NCBI GenBank assembly: GCA_021325675.1
Contig: JAJTCM010000001.1
Location: 434,001-498,000, forward strand
From: Crocinitomicaceae bacterium
GTDB taxonomy: Bacteria > Bacteroidota > Bacteroidia > Flavobacteriales_D > Crocinitomicaceae
DNA length: 64,000 bases
Reading direction: 5' to 3'
The notes beneath the pieces are model-generated. The model saw only the letters and a program-made list of their open reading frames with translations, was not told the DNA's origin and made no database searches. The position numbers and the translations under genes were made by a program. The stretch's first letter is position 1, and each line of letters opens with the position of its first letter. Below are positions 62,559 through 64,000 of the stretch, one piece after another.

Positions 62559-63742
62559 ATGTTTTGCATGTCACCAACAAGCCGATTTTTCCAATCCTGG
62601 ACGGGGGACAGCTGGCGATGCACCGCCTTTTGATGAACCTGCTCCACCAGGGCTTTGCGGTTAAAAACCTGAGTGTTGAAACCCATAAGCATCCTTTTGA
62701 TATCAATGCTTTCCCTGAAAAGCTGCAGGATATTATCGCGCCTGAAGCCCAATATATCGATACGAAAGTTAAAGCCTGGGACGTTGTGAAATCCTTGTTT
62801 TCCTCCGAGTCTTATAATATTAAGCGTTTTATTGATAAAGATTTTGAAACGAGGATCAAAGAGCTGCTGCAGGAAAACAGCTTTGAGCTGGTAATCCTTG
62901 AAAGCGCTTTTTTACTGTCTTATGTGCATATCATCCGGCAGTATTCGGATGCTAAAATAGTATTGCGCGCCCACAACGTGGAATACCGGATCTGGCGCCA
63001 GGCTGCCCGTCATGAGAAATCTGTCTTCAAGCGGATTTATTTCAAGAAGCTGGCTAAAAACCTCAAAAAATTCGAGTTGACGCACCTCAACATGGTGGAC
63101 GGGATTTTTTGTATTTCCGAGCAGGATAAGGAGTTTTTCCGCCGCCGTACGATCCGCGTGCCGATGACGGTGATCCCGGTGTACATGGAAACCCGCGACG
63201 AATACCCGGTTGATTACGGGAACAATGATTTCTTTTTCATAGGCTCGATGTCCTGGAAACCCAACGTGGAAGCAGTCCGGTGGATTGTAAACTCCATTGC
63301 GCCAAGATTGTATAAGATTTTACCTGATGTGAAAATTCATATTGCGGGCTCAGCCATGCCAAAAGCGATGATGGAGAAGAAGGTCAAAAACGTGGTTTTC
63401 CATGGAAAAGTGCCGAATATGCTCGATTTTATGAGCAAGCACGGAACACTGATCGTTCCTTTAAAAAGCGGTTCCGGTGTACGGATCAAAATCCTGGAAG
63501 CCATGAGCATCGGTGTTCCGGTGATCTCGACTGAAAAAGGAAAGGAAGGCATCAACCTTGTCCCGAAAAAGCATTTTCTCACCGCCAATATTACGGAAGA
63601 ATTCCTGCTCCAGATGAAGTTTATCGACACAAACACAGATATCAAGCAAACTGTTGGCCAGGAAGGAAAAGAATTTATCAGGCAAGAATACAGCATCGAT
63701 ATCGTATCCCAAAAAATCAGTGACTTCATCGCCAAAATATAA
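62555..63742 (+). CDS. glycosyltransferase family 1/4-type
   Basis: 395 residues, GT-B fold. N-terminal VTNKPIFPILDGGQLAMHRLL; ILRAHNVEYRIWRQ-like segment (LRAHNVEYRIW); C-terminal FIGSMSWKPNVEAVRWIVN, GKVPNMLDFMSKHGTLIVPLKSGSGVRIKILEAMSIGVPVIST, the donor-binding GT4 motif. Probably builds surface polysaccharide or LPS. Coupled to lptF/G by an ATGA overlap. Confidence 0.9.
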   Translation: MNVLHVTNKPIFPILDGGQLAMHRLLMNLLHQGFAVKNLSVETHKHPFDINAFPEKLQDIIAPEAQYIDTKVKAWDVVKSLFSSESYNIKRFIDKDFETRIKELLQENSFELVILESAFLLSYVHIIRQYSDAKIVLRAHNVEYRIWRQAARHEKSVFKRIYFKKLAKNLKKFELTHLNMVDGIFCISEQDKEFFRRRTIRVPMTVIPVYMETRDEYPVDYGNNDFFFIGSMSWKPNVEAVRWIVNSIAPRLYKILPDVKIHIAGSAMPKAMMEKKVKNVVFHGKVPNMLDFMSKHGTLIVPLKSGSGVRIKILEAMSIGVPVISTEKGKEGINLVPKKHFLTANITEEFLLQMKFIDTNTDIKQTVGQEGKEFIRQEYSIDIVSQKISDFIAKI

Positions 63743-64000
63743 ACAGAAGCTGCTGGTCGTCCTGTCGCGCTTTCCTTATCCGCTGGAAAAAGGCGATAAG
63801 CTGCGGGCATATTACCAGCTCATCGGCTTGTCTGAGGAATTTGACCTGCATGTGTTTTGCACGACAGATTGCGAAGTTTCTCCCGCTGATTTGGAGAAAA
63901 TTCGTCCATATTGCAAAGAGCTGAAGGTTTTTCGCCTGAAAAAGGGCCTTATTTTGCTTAACGTGCTCGGCGCTTTCATTACGGGCAAGCCTTTCCAGGT
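63720..64000 (+). CDS. glycosyltransferase, N-terminal fragment (cut by window end)
   Basis: About 93 codons from a GTG at 63720 that overlaps the previous gene by 23 bases. LLVVLSRFPYPLEKGDKLRAYYQL is a GT4-type N-terminal motif, as in the gene before it. No ATG is available near the start. The remainder lies beyond the window. Confidence 0.75.
   Translation, partial: MTSSPKYKQKLLVVLSRFPYPLEKGDKLRAYYQLIGLSEEFDLHVFCTTDCEVSPADLEKIRPYCKELKVFRLKKGLILLNVLGAFITGKPFQ

Overview
The window looks like the chromosome of a Bacteroidota species, most likely from the Flavobacteriales; a Fluviicola/Crocinitomicaceae-type organism is my best guess, held loosely. The evidence is a short 288-residue primary sigma factor, promoters of the Bacteroidota type (TTTG-like -33 and TAnnTTTG -7), type IX secretion C-terminal tails, GLPGLI-like proteins, an S46 dipeptidyl-peptidase, a tmRNA tag ending YALAA, and almost no Shine-Dalgarno sequences. 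It is mostly core chromosome with many genes overlapping by 1 to 11 bases. I see no prophage, insertion sequence or CRISPR array.

Left part (1-20.5 kb): the ftsK N-terminus with two exported proteins upstream; a DEAD-box helicase; a TauE-type exporter; a class D beta-lactamase coupled to a DUF3108 protein; GAPDH and the primary sigma factor; an M14 peptidase coupled to a lipoprotein. A plus-strand run follows: acyl-CoA carboxylase beta, a methyltransferase, an MbnP/MbnH-type copper-protein pair, a PUR-family protein, parA-parB-DUF5683.

Middle (20.5-48.2 kb): a YCF48-like T9SS cargo protein and a DUF885 lipoprotein, then dapB-lepB-wbqC, truA, a CDF transporter coupled to an acyltransferase, and ilvE. 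Two secreted proteins of unknown function follow, then an endonuclease III that lacks its iron-sulfur cysteines. After that come two coupled Wzi/RemB-like barrels with cysQ, a YigZ/M42 pair, a MATE pump, fmt, tandem lipoproteins and the S46 peptidase.

Right part (48.3-64 kb): ssrA (tmRNA), and behind it an A/T-rich 3-4 kb block that looks acquired. It carries a small GIY-YIG protein, a stand-alone DUF4062 protein, a convergent HNH-like protein and a frame-broken zinc-ribbon gene. This is the best candidate for an undescribed (possibly defence) module. The core then resumes: a VOC protein, an MscS-type channel, tRNA-Ala(GGC), an outer-membrane barrel, a five-PAS hybrid histidine kinase, tRNA-Met(CAT), a methyltransferase-like membrane protein, a START-like protein, an LptF/G permease and two glycosyltransferases, the last cut by the window end.

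Intergenic regions carry several inverted-repeat families that sit at gene ends and may act as terminators. Well-formed promoters precede rpoD, ssrA, both tRNAs, dapB and the PAS kinase.
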